The notes beneath the pieces were generated by a model. That model had not been told where the DNA came from and made no database searches. It saw only the letters and a program-made list of their open reading frames with translations. From the NCBI RefSeq assembly GCF_023065955.2, contig NW_026622997.1:4822001-4886000 (forward strand): a stretch of DNA of 64,000 nt, written 5' to 3'. Of the stretch, positions 11,392 through 21,900 are shown in pieces. A program made the translations under genes and the position numbers. The DNA comes from Ursus arctos (lineage: Eukaryota; Chordata; Mammalia; Carnivora; Ursidae). The number at the start of each line of letters is the position of its first letter. Position 1 is the stretch's first letter.

Positions 11392-11509
11392 CTTATTTTT
11401 TAATTTTTATTTTTAAAGTAAAGCTCTATACCCAACGTGGGGGCTTGAACTCACAACCCTGAGATCAAGAGTCTCACACTCCACCAACAGAGCCAGCCAG
11501 GTGCCCCTT
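11392..11509 (-). repeat. SINEC fragment
   Basis: Antisense SINE with head region GAGCCAGCCAGGTGCCCC and box-B-like GGGGCTTGAACTCACAACC, flanked by AAATTTAAATTTTA duplications at 11378-11391 and 11510-11523. It belongs to an older subtype than the copies with the CGCTATGAG segment. Confidence 0.85.
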
Positions 11510-11529
11510 AAATTTAAATTTTAAAAATT

Positions 11530-12197
11530 GGTTGATTACAATGATGTGGAGAAATTGGAACCCTTATTATACATTGCCGGTAGAAATATAAAATGGCTCA
11601 GCTGCTGTGGTAAGTAGTCTGACAGTTTCTCAAAGAATTAGACATAGAATTACCAAATGACCCAGTAATTCCATTAGTAGGTATACACCCAAAAGAATTA
11701 AAACTTGTGTTCAAACAAATACTTGTACACAAATGTTCATATCAGCACTTCACAAGAGCCAAAAGGTGAAAAGAAAAATGGTCATCAGCCGTTGAGGAAA
11801 TACATGTGGCATATCCATACAATGGAATATTATTCATCCATAAAAGGGGATGAAGTACTGATTCATGCTACAGTGTTTTGAGGATGAACCTCAAAAGCAT
11901 TATGCTAAGTGAAAGGAGCCAGACACAGAAAGTCACCTTGGATAATTCCACTTACGTGAAATACGTGGAATAGGTAAATGCATAGAGACAGTAGAGTGGT
12001 GGTTGCCAGGAGCTGGGAGAAGGGGAAAATAGGGAGTGACTGCTTAATGGGTACAGGGTTTTACTTTGGAGTGATGAAAACGCTGTGGAACTAGGTAGAG
12101 ATGGCGATTGCACACATAATGTATTAAAATGTCACTGGATTTTTCTTTTTAAAATAGTTAATTTTATGTTATGTGGATTTCACTTTAATAAAAAAAG
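11530..12197 (+). repeat. L1 LINE 3' fragment
   Basis: Sense-orientation end of L1: GATGTGGAGAAATTGGAACC, GAATATTATTCATCCATAAA, GGTGGTTGCCAGGAGCTGGG and the ATTTTATGTTATGTGGATTT...AATAAAAAA terminus. Only the last part of the second reading frame plus 3' UTR remains, with stops, so it is not mobile. Confidence 0.85.
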
Positions 12198-12584
12198 ATG
12201 GGTGATTAGTTTGTGATATTTCTGCAAGTAAATTTTACTTAAGTTTATAAAACTTTGGTGTAGTAGAATGAGCACGAGCTTTGCTGACTTTTAACACTGC
12301 TGACTTTTAAACATATAAACATGTCTCAATATACCTCATTTGGGTAGGACCCAAATAAATGTTAGTCCCCTTGCACAACTCAGAGCCTGTACTGTGTGAA
12401 ACTGTCTATGGCCTGAAGGTCCAGGGGATTACAGTACCAGCTGTCTCTATACCCTCATTTAGCACTCATGTGCACTCTTACATTGAAATGCCCCAGTTTA
12501 AATTTTTGGAGAATAGAGAGCTTTTCTTACACTTCCAATAAATACTATAGCTTATAGCACAAATAAGAATCTCTATCATTCAAA

Positions 12585-13015
12585 GTCCTAGCAGGAAATG
12601 ATGGCACAGTCAAACAAAAGTAATTTGGAGAGAGTTTAATAAAAGGAAATTTACAAAGAAGTTGCGCGAGTGTAGAGAAATCATAATGTTGCAGTACTCT
12701 AGTACCCACAGCTCTATCGTGAGCACCTGTAAATCCTAAAGGTTGAGAGGAGAGAGCAGTTTTGCAGAGAGGGCTTCCTCAAAAAAAGCTGTGTTTTTCA
12801 TTGGTATAGTCCATTCAGGACAACCTCTTGAAGCAGAAAGCGGGGTGGAGGGTGCATCTGGAGGGAAAACATAAGATGTCTGGTAACAGTTTACAACAGC
12901 ATTGACGAGGGTAGGAGTACTGAGCCTCCCGGAGGAGGAACGTAAAGGCTGTCGGATGCTGCCTGGCAACTGTCTCATTCGTGAGCCCCCAGGACAAGCA
13001 GCAACTTAGTTCTCA
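12585..13015. repeat. Possible old transposon fragment
   Basis: The pattern GGAGAGAGTTTAATAAAAGG followed by ATTTACAAAGAAGTTGCGCG recalls a common mammalian repeat whose name I cannot give. No coding content is supported. Confidence 0.35.
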
Positions 13016-13829
13016 TCTTGGTAAATTTTCTTTGTATTTCTTCTATGAGCCAAGGGATTTCACTTAATGATGTCTCAGTTCCCTGCTATGGTCATAGCTA
13101 CTGTGACTAGGTCTTTAGCAACATGCTCTTTCATTCTGATGGAGGAAAACCTTACCTTTACTTTGCCTTTCAGATATATTAGTCTGTAGGTATTTTTCAG
13201 GTCTGAAGGAAAAATATGTTCAGACAAAAGATCTTAGTATTTCTCACTAGTAAGTGGGGTCAGACTAATAAGCTTGCAGAGTGAAGTCATAGATAGTCAA
13301 TCATCACAGGCTTGGATAAAATTAGCCTACTACAAAGTTTACAGCAAATAAAATTTCCTATCACAAATATTTTAACATTGTTACTCTCATGATTACAAAT
13401 CGACAGGTTTTGGCATTATTAGAAATAACCTGTAAGTGTTACAGAGAAGTTTTCTGTCCTTGGCATGTGGAGAGAATGTTACAGAGTAAACATTACTTTA
13501 TGGTAAAATAGTCACTAACTCTTTAACAAGATGTAATAGGTGATTCAGAGTTTTGGGTTCTCAGCCTGGGTCAACAATCTTCGGTTCTCCCGCCGTTTAT
13601 TATTGAAGTGTTAACTGGGGCTTTGCAACCTCTGACTCTGGCTAGGTTTTCTGGCCAAAGTTACAGAAAAGGGGGCTCATCATTCTCGGTTTCCACAAGA
13701 ACCCTGAAAGAGAGGAACTGTCTTCATTTTAGATGAGACAACTAACCGAGCTGCGACTCAGTCCACACGAGTGGCCGCACAGCCGCTGCCCTTTCCACTT
13801 GTCACTCGGAATTCTAACTTTCCCTTCTG

Positions 13830-14240
13830 TGACGCAACGACTGCAGGCTCCGTAAAGGCACCCGGGACCCGCCCTGCCGGCAGAAAAAAGGGCGCGCCGC
13901 GGACGCGAGCCCTGGCATTTGAGCGAAGGAGCCCCGCCTTCCCGGGCAGGACCCCGGGAGGGGCGGGGGCGGGGCCTGTGGCCGCGGGAATCCCAAGCCC
14001 GCCCTTTTCCCCACCCCTCCGTGTGTCGCCATGGCCCCAGCTCTGCTCCTGATCCCTGCTGCCCTCGCCTCTTTCATCCTGGCCTTTGGCACCGGAGTGG
14101 AGTTCGTGCGCTTTACCTCTCTTCGGCCACTGCTTGGAGGGATCCCGGAGCCTGGTGGTCCGGGTGAGCGGGAGGGATCGAGAATGAGCTCCGGGGCTGG
14201 AGGTGGAGCCGGACGGGACGGAGGGAAGGCGGGGCTTGGA
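13830..14240 (+). promoter_or_regulatory. NRM: CpG-rich NRM promoter and first exon
   Basis: G+C-rich, CpG-rich block around the NRM start codon. It contains GC-box repeats GGGGCGGGGGCGGGG at about 13960-13974 and CCGCCC/GCCCGCCC elements, with no TATA box. This fits a housekeeping promoter; the exact transcription start is not visible. Confidence 0.75.
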
Positions 14241-16325
14241 GACAAATGACAGGGGAAGTCCGGGAGAGGGAACTAGAACCGAGAAAGCCGGAGAAGCTTG
14301 AGGGCAGACCAGAGGGCTAAATTAGGAACTCAGGGATTAGCGGTTTGGAGAGGCGAGAGAGTGAGGGCCGAGTGGGGAGAAAAAGGGCGATAAGCAGAGG
14401 AAAGGAAAGTGCTTTTAAAGAGAGGACTACGGAGGGGAGAGTATTCAAAAGAGGGAGCATTTGGAGTATGGAACAGGAGGGTCAGTCCGACGGTTGCCTC
14501 TCCAGCCGTGCCTTTTGTGGCTACTCTGGCGGAGGCCTGGGGAAAAGAGAAGCAGCAGGGAATGGAAAAGCAAGGTGGGCAGAGCCTGAAGAGGAAGCAT
14601 TAAGACTCTTGAAAGCTTTAAGGGGACATGGCCTGGGACCCCAAGAGGAGAGTAGGATAGGGGGTGTTTCCCACAACACTCTTGATCTTTTGTCACTTTC
14701 TTCAACTCCCCCTAGATGCCCGCCAGGGATGGCTGGCTGCCGTGCAGGACCGGAGCATCCTTGTTCCCCTGGCTTGGGATCTGGGTCTCCTCCTACTATT
14801 TGTGGGGCAGCATAGCCTCATGGCAACTGAGACAGTGAAGGCGTGGATGTCTCGATATTTTGGGGTCCTTCAGAGGTCACTGTATGTCGCATGCACTGCC
14901 CTGGCCTTGCAGGTATGAGGCCTTGGCCGCTGAGTCCCAAGGGAAGCTATCTGTGAGAAAGATGTCCTAGATTGGAGGGGCAAGGACCTTAGCCTTCTGA
15001 AAATGTGGGTTTAGGAAGAGAACTGAGGGTGTTCAGGACTCAAATCTCAGCTTCCATTCCTCCACAGCACGTAGTCTCCTTATCAGGAATGGTGTACCAT
15101 TCCTCATTCCCCAAGAAGATATGTGCATTCTCACCTTTGCAACTTTGTTCATGTTGTTCTGCTTCAGATCCCCTTGGTAACCTCTTTCAGTGTTACCCTT
15201 TCTTCAAAGCCACTTCCCTATGTCTCAAGAGAATGTTTGCCAGTTAGCATTCATTTGTCTTAGTGAGTGCTTGGCATAGGCTACTTATCAGGTCATCCCC
15301 ATCCGTTCTGCAAGTCCTCAGGGTAGATACAGGTCATCCTTACATCCTTGGAACCCTACCTAGCACCCCCTACATAGGGACCGTTTGTGATGCTCATGGT
15401 AGAGGTGGGGAGAGCTGCAGGCCAGCCTGGGGTGGGGGCAGCATCTGGGTCTAGGTCTTTCAAGAGTAGGCTGCTGAGATCCCCAGCCCCTCATCCTTCC
15501 CCAGTTGGTGATGCGGTACTGGGAACCTGTACCCAGAGGCCCCGTGTTGTGGGAGGCTCGGGCTGAACCATGGGCCACCTGGGTGCCCCTGCTCTGCTTT
15601 GTGCTCCACGTCATATCCTGGCTCCTCATCTTCAGCATCCTTCTCGTCTTTGACTACGCCGAGCTCATGGGCCTCAAACAGGTGAGGCTCCCAGATTCCT
15701 ACCTGAGACCTATGATTCCTTCTAGAATGCCTTTTTCCTTTCTAAGGATTTCCCTCCTCCTTCTTCCATGCTCTTCCACCTTCCTCTTCTTTCAACTCCC
15801 TCACCTACTGCCCTTTCTTTATAAGGCAGTCTCCCCTCAGCTTTCTGTCGACGGCCTGAAAACATGGGCCTCCTGGGACTGGGGAAGGTTCATGAACCAG
15901 AGATGAGGATCAGGGGCCCAGGTCTCAGAAGGGTAGTTCTTGGGCCTGAGTTACAGAAGGGGAAGTTACCTGGAAGGGGAGGAAAGAGGTAGCTAAGTTG
16001 CAAAAGGGGCTTGATCCCATTTCTAAGCTCTTCTCCCTCCTAGGTGTACTACCATGTGCTGGGGCTGGGTGAGCCTCTGGCCCTGAAGTCTCCCCGGGCT
16101 CTGAGACTCTTCTCCCACTTGCGCCACCCAGTGTGTGTGGAGCTGCTGACGGTGCTGTGGGTGGTGCCCACCCTGGGCACTGACCGCCTCCTCCTTGCTC
16201 TCCTCCTTACCGTCTATCTGGGCCTGGCTCATGGACTTGACCAGCAAGACCTCCGCTACCTCCGGGCCCAGTTACAGAGAAAACTCCACCTGCTCTCCCG
16301 GCCCCAGGAAGGTGAGGCCGAGTGA
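14031..16325 (+). CDS. NRM: NRM, nurim (inner nuclear membrane protein)
   Basis: Multi-pass protein of the inner nuclear membrane, in the NnrU/isoprenylcysteine methyltransferase-like superfamily; its biochemical activity is not established. Coding exons: 14031-14163, 14716-14912, 15505-15681 and 16044-16325. Together they give 789 bases, 262 aa, the human length. The start [20 protein letters not shown] is a hydrophobic first membrane segment. Others include [32 protein letters not shown] and [20 protein letters not shown]. The [19 protein letters not shown] block and the [13 protein letters not shown] tail match remembered human nurim almost residue for residue. ATG context GTCGCCATGG is strong. 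Intron 14164-14715 and the others show no repeats that I recognise. Confidence 0.96.
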
Positions 16326-16895
16326 GGAGCTAACCTGGTTCCAAGCCCTGCACTTCCTCTCCTTTAACATCCAGACCCTGGTTGCTTCAGACCAGAGACC
16401 CAAATCTATGGACCGAAGGGACTGTCCCTTCCCCTGTTTGAGCCTCCACTCGTTGGGCCCAGCTCCATGCCCTAAATTCTGAATTTCAACCACTGGACTA
16501 ACAAGAGCTACTTCTCACCAGCCAGGAAGAGGGGGTGGGGAACTTATCTATCTCCTCACAGTTTAGGGCTTGCCCCCCCCCCCCCAATCTTAAGAACCTC
16601 CTTATAAGGAAGAAGGGTGGGCCTGACCACTTCCCTCCCACTGTTACTCCCTTCTGCACCTCAGGGATCCCCTTCTCCTCCTCTGGCTTCCCTTTCTAGG
16701 AGTGGGACCAGGGTCTGCAGGTTTGATGGTAACGCCTGCCCTTCCAGGCTCCAAGTTCCAGCCCCCCCTGGCTAGCCTTGCCATCTCCTTAGGCTCTGGC
16801 CCTCTGTCCTTTAACCTGGTTGAGAGGGTCCTCCCGCTCTTCATTTTGGGTGACTAAGAGCTCTCTGCTCTGCCGAGGAACGCGCGCAGCAGAAA

Positions 16896-16901
16896 AATAA
16901 A
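16896..16901 (+). terminator. NRM: NRM poly(A) signal
   Basis: AATAAA 571 bases after the NRM stop codon. Stretch 16326-16895 is the predicted 3' UTR and includes a poly(C) run near 16574. Confidence 0.8.
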
Positions 16902-16999
16902 ATTCAGCCTGTTTTTTCAACATATGATATGCAGTCTATCAGTGTCTCTCTAGCTAGAGGGCTGACTTTGGGAAGAAAGGCAAGCAGAGCCCGGGCATG

Positions 17000-18480
17000 C
17001 CAAACTCGAGTCTGGGCAGCCACCGCGCCCTCTGGCGACCGCTGGGCGGCGGCCACTCCAGCAGACTCACCCCCATCTCCCCAGAGTGGCCCAGTCCCCC
17101 TTCCTCCAAATCCCTCAGTTTCCCTCGCTGCAGACCAGGGGACCCATGGGAGACAGGTGGAGGCTGAAGAGTGGGGCAGTGGCTCTGGCGGGGGAGCCAG
17201 TTTCCATAGCCGTTGGCTTCTGAGTACCTCTCCTGCCGCCCCGCTCTCACGGGCCCTCCACAGCCTGGTGGCCGCCCTGGACCCCGCGGTAACAAAGGCT
17301 GGCCGGGGGAGGCAAAAGCGTGGGGAGGAGCGGCAGGAGATGGGAAGGGCGGGCCCGGCTGTAGCAGCTGCTGCTTCCTCTCCAAGTCCCTCGAGGGACC
17401 TGAGTCACGGGCGGCTGCCTTGGGTCGGCGAGCTCGGGGCGAGGGTCTGGACACCTGGGTTCTCCAAGGCTACCGAGAGGGAGCGGGGCGTGGTCCGTGG
17501 GGACGGAAATCGAGGGCCAGGGGTTGCGGCGGGAAACGGGGAGTCGCGAGCCTAGTCCCACGCGGGGTCTCTGGAGCGAGGCCCCGCCCCTCGGGCCCCG
17601 CCCCGCGCCCCCTTCCCTCTCCCTATTGTCCTCAGACAAAGCGGTCGCCACCCCCCGCTCGGCCCCCAGGTCTCTGTCTCCGTCCCTCCTCCTCGACTCC
17701 CCCTTTCCCTCCTCCCCCTCTCCTTCCCTCCTCCTCTCCTTCCCTCCTCCCCCCCCCCCCGCCCTGTCTCCGGATCTCCCTCGGTCCCACTCTCCTCCTC
17801 TTCCTCTCTCCTCCTCCCTCCGGACGCCAGGCTCCTCCGCACCCCCTCCCCTGGGAGCCCCGCTGGCTTGTGAGTTGACTGAGGGGCTTCAGACTTGGGG
17901 AGGGGGTGTCTCCTGTCTCCCGTCCCCGGCCCGAACCTTGGGCTGTCTCCTCTTTGTGCCGAGATTGCCTGTCCGGGCAGTCCGAGCTGGGTGGGAATGG
18001 CCGGCTATGCCAGGGCTCCCTGAGAGACCCGGGCACAGGGCTGGCAGGCTCGGGACAGCAGAGCCGTGGAGTGGCTCGTCCGCACGCCAAGGTCCCGGCC
18101 CGGCCGGTGGGAGAGGCAGGCGGTGGGGACGGGACGGGGTGGGGGTGGACGCCGGGGTTCTGGGAACGTGCTGGCAGCGCAGACACCCGGGTTCCGAAAG
18201 TCCCCAAGGGAGGGTATTTCCCCCGAGCTGCCTGGGGGCGGAGTGCCGGGTGGCGGCTGGGGGGCCGGAGAGGCGTGGCCGGAGCCGAGCTGGGAGGGGA
18301 GCCGGGACCTCCCGGGCCCGCGCTGAGACGCGCCCGGCGGCTCCCGCGGAGCTCCATTTCCCCTCTGCCCCCCGCTTCCCCTGCTCCCCAGACCTCTCCA
18401 CTCCCCGCCCCTCCTCACCTCCCCGACACCCCCTCGGGTCCCACCACCTCCTCTCGGGCGGGATTCCCTGACCTCCCTTC
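17000..18480 (+). promoter_or_regulatory. PPP1R18: CpG-rich region upstream of PPP1R18, with polypyrimidine blocks
   Basis: A CpG-dense block begins about 100 bases after the NRM poly(A) signal and continues to about 18480. It includes GCCCCGCCCC elements near 17580-17610 and then a C/T-only stretch at about 17690-17760 with a poly(C) run. Non-coding first exon(s) of PPP1R18 are expected here, but I cannot fix their borders. Open frames of 200-320 codons on both strands reflect base composition and overlap each other. Confidence 0.6.
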
Positions 18481-18937
18481 ACTCTAACCGCCTCTGGGGT
18501 AACGGTGGGGAAACCTCGCCTGAACCCTACCCCCCTTACCCCCGGCCACTCTTTTCTCTCTCCTCTCTCATTCCGACTTCTTTTTCCGCCTTTCTCTCCT
18601 CTCACATCCTTGGGACTGTCTCTGATACCGTTAACCCTGCACTGCCAAATCTGACTCCTGCCTCTTTGCCCCGAATCTCTATTCTTCCTCTCAGGGCCAC
18701 GACCCCACCCCCACTTGGCCCACAGCCTTTTTACTTTCTGTTTTCCCCTTTCTTTGCCCTCCATCTTCTCATTCTTTCCCTCCGTCTTTACCCTCAGCTC
18801 CTGTGCCCATCTCTGTGTCCTACCTCTCCCCCTCCACTTCCTCTCCCCCCCACCCCCAGTCTCACCCCCTGGGCCTCTGGAGCCTCTCTTTCCCTTTCTC
18901 TGGCCCCAGCACTCCCCACCCTCGCCTCAGCGCAACC

Positions 18938-21900
18938 ATGGCCACCATCCCAGACTGGAAGCTTCAGCTGCTAGCCCGGCGACGGCAGGAGGAGGCAGCC
19001 CTTCGTGGCCGGGAGAAGGCAGAGCGAGAGCGTCTGTCCCAGATGCCAGCCTGGAAGCGGGGGCTCCTGGAGCGCCGCAGGGCCAAGCTTGGTCTGTCTC
19101 CTGGAGAACCTAGCCCTGCACCTGGGACTACAGAGGCTGGACCTCCAGACCCAGATGAGTCGGCCGTCCTCCTAGAGGCCATTGGGCCGGTGCACCAGAA
19201 CCGATTCATTCGGCAGGAGCGCCAGCAGCAGCAGCAGCAGCGGAATGAAGAGTTACTTGCAGAGAGAAGGCCTGGGCCTTTGGAGGCCCGGGAGCGAAGA
19301 CCCAGCCCTGGGGAGATGCGGGATCAGAGCCCCAAGGGAAGAGAGTCAAAAGACGAGCGGCTCAGTCCCAGGGAGGCCAGAGAGAGGAGGTTGGGGATAG
19401 GGGGAACCCAAGAGTTGAGCCCCAGGCCTTCAGAGGCTTGGGACTGGAGGCAGAGCCCAGGAGAGGCTGGAGACAGGAGCTCCAGACTGTCAGAGGCCCG
19501 GAAATGGAGGCTGAGCCCCGGAGAAACTCCAGAGTGGACTCTGAGACTGGTAGAGCCTGGAGAACAAAGCCCCAGGAGAAAAGAGGTGGTGGAAAGTAGA
19601 CTGAGCCCAGGAGAGTCTGACAACCAGAAGTTGGGGCTGACAGAGTCCCATAAATGGAGGCCTGACTCTGGAGAGTCTCAGGAACAGAGTTTGGTACAAC
19701 CGGAGGCATCAGAGTGGAGGCTGAGCTCAGAAGAAGAAAGAAAAGACTGTTCAGAGGAATGTGGGAGAAAAGAAGAGAGACCAGTTCCAAGACTGGCCTC
19801 AGAAGAGATTACAGAGCGGTCAGAGACCCTGACAAGGGAGGCTCCAGACAGCAGCTCCGGAGAAGTGGAGGCAGCAGAGCAAAGGCCCAGCTCTGTGGAG
19901 GATGGTGAGAGGGGCCTGAGGCTGACAGAAGGATGGAAATGGACCCTGAACTCTGGAAAAGTTCGAGAATGGACACCCAGGGACACAGAGACTCAAACTC
20001 AGAAACCAGTCCCCCCAGACTCTGCTGAGAAGTATCTGGGGCCTCCTGGTACCGAGGCTGGAGAAGGGGAGGCTGAGAAGGAGAAGGCGGGGGCTCAGGG
20101 CAGGCCTCTGAGAACCCTGCAGAACTACAGCTCTGTGCCCTCCCCCTTCCCACCAGAGGACGCTGGGACTGGAGGCTCTAGAAGGCAGGAAGAGGAAGCA
20201 GTGGATCTGCGGCCCCCACCAGCGGCCCCTCTGTCTCCCCCACCCCCAGCCCCACCTGCCCCCCAGGCCCCTGGGGATCCCCTCATGAACCGTCTGTTCT
20301 ATGGGGTGAAGGCAGGGCCAGGGGTGGGGGCCCCTCGCCGCAGTGGACACACCTTCACAGTCAACCCCCGGCGCTCCGTGCCCCCTGTAGCCCCCCCCAC
20401 TCCCGCCACCCCAGCCGCAGCTGATGCGGCAGTCCCTGGAGCTGGCAAGAAGCGGTACCCGACTGCCGAGGAGATCTTGGTTCTGGGGGGCTACCTCCGA
20501 CTCAGCCGCAGCTGCCTCGTCAAGGGGTCCCCTGAAAGGCACCACAAACAGGTAGGGAGCAGCCAAGCCAGACTTCTCCGAAGCCCGCTCTTCCGTTCTC
20601 TCTGGCCTCCTTTCTTCTTTATATCCCGGTGTTCTTGCTCTCCTCTACTCTTCCTTGTTAATTCCTGCCACCACCCTTCCTCCTCCACACACACCCTTCC
20701 TCCTTGTAGAGCTCTTTTTCCATTCATTCCCAAGCCCCAGGATCCTGCCGCAAATCAAGTGCTGTCCCTGGGTGTGTCTCACAGGGTGTGCCCAGGCTGC
20801 TCGCTTCATTCCCTCAGGCTCTGGGTCCATCTTCCTCACCACCCCCACCCCCCGCCACCCCATTTCTTCCCTTCCTTCCTTTCCTCTGAGTCTGTGACCC
20901 AGCCCTTCTGGTGGGAGCCCTGAGCCAGGGCTGCAGCCTAGACTCTCTGAGAGCAGGGTCATCAGGTTGACGGCACTCACAGCCTTCCAGGGAGTGGATG
21001 TTGGGGCAGGAAGCCTGAAGAGGCACAGGGGGTGGCTTTGGGGTTCGAGGGAGAGATGACAGGGAGAAGTGAGTGGAGGAAGGTCTCAGTCCCAAGTCAG
21101 AGGGGGCAGAGCTGAATGAGGGGACGTCCTAGGGTGGGGGTGGGGGATGGAATAGCGCTGGAGAGCAGAGAGAAGACTTCTGAACCCTGAGTCTGCTCCA
21201 TGGGAGAGGCGCACACAGAGGCCATTTGAAGTGGGTGACCTCAGGGTTGCACACCCCCAGCTGGGCCACTGCTTTAGACAGTGCTCCCTTCTCTCTTGGG
21301 ACAAGAAAAGCTTTCTCTTCTTCCAAAATACCCCCGCTCCTTACTCCCCTTCTTCCTTCCTCCCTGGGCTTCCCCTCCCTCCCCAGGACTGGCTCAGCAG
21401 TTGGTTTTCCCCATTTTCCCCTCTCTTCCTGCTGCCCTGGCCTCTCCCTCCCTTTGGGGTAGCAAAAGAGAGAAGTGAATTTGGAGGCACTGTGCTGAGA
21501 GCAGGGAATACAATGGGCGTTGGGGACAGGGGTGGGGGCTGAGGCCAGCAGAGGGTCAGAGGTTAAAACTGGAAAAAGGACAAAGTGCAGTAAGTGGGAG
21601 CAGCCAGGCTTCTTGCTCTGGCTTCAGCCCAACCCCTTCCTTACACACCAACCAGTTTTCAGATTGAAAATCTCTAAGGAGAGAGAGGTCCCTTCACCTA
21701 ACCCATCTCCCCAGAGACTGGGAAGCCCTTCCTAGTCTCCAGTCCTCATCTCATCTGACATCCTCAGATTTGGTTTTCTTGTGTGTCCTCTGTCAGTGGG
21801 AAACCACAGGGACCAAAGACCCAGATTGAGCTTGTGGGTCACTTGATCCCCCAATTCATCTTCATGTGAAACTCAAGCTCCCATCCCTGAGCCATGGTAC

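Larger units (their letters stand above)
10826..13829. other. MDC1-NRM intergenic region
   Basis: About 3 kb without a supported gene. It holds a SINE fragment at 11392-11509, an L1 3' piece at 11530-12197 and a possible older repeat at 12585-13015. The remaining sequence is A/T-rich and unassigned. Short open frames show no coding signature. Confidence 0.7.

Noticed and set aside
17022..17040. Second CTCF-like motif (CGCCCTCTGGCGAC)
   Set aside because: Only the right half of the consensus fits; the CCASY part does not match well.
17497..18471. Long open frame (324 codons, plus) and overlapping long frames on the other strand upstream of PPP1R18
   Set aside because: The block is G+C-rich with few stops in any frame. 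Several long frames overlap on both strands, and none resembles a known protein.
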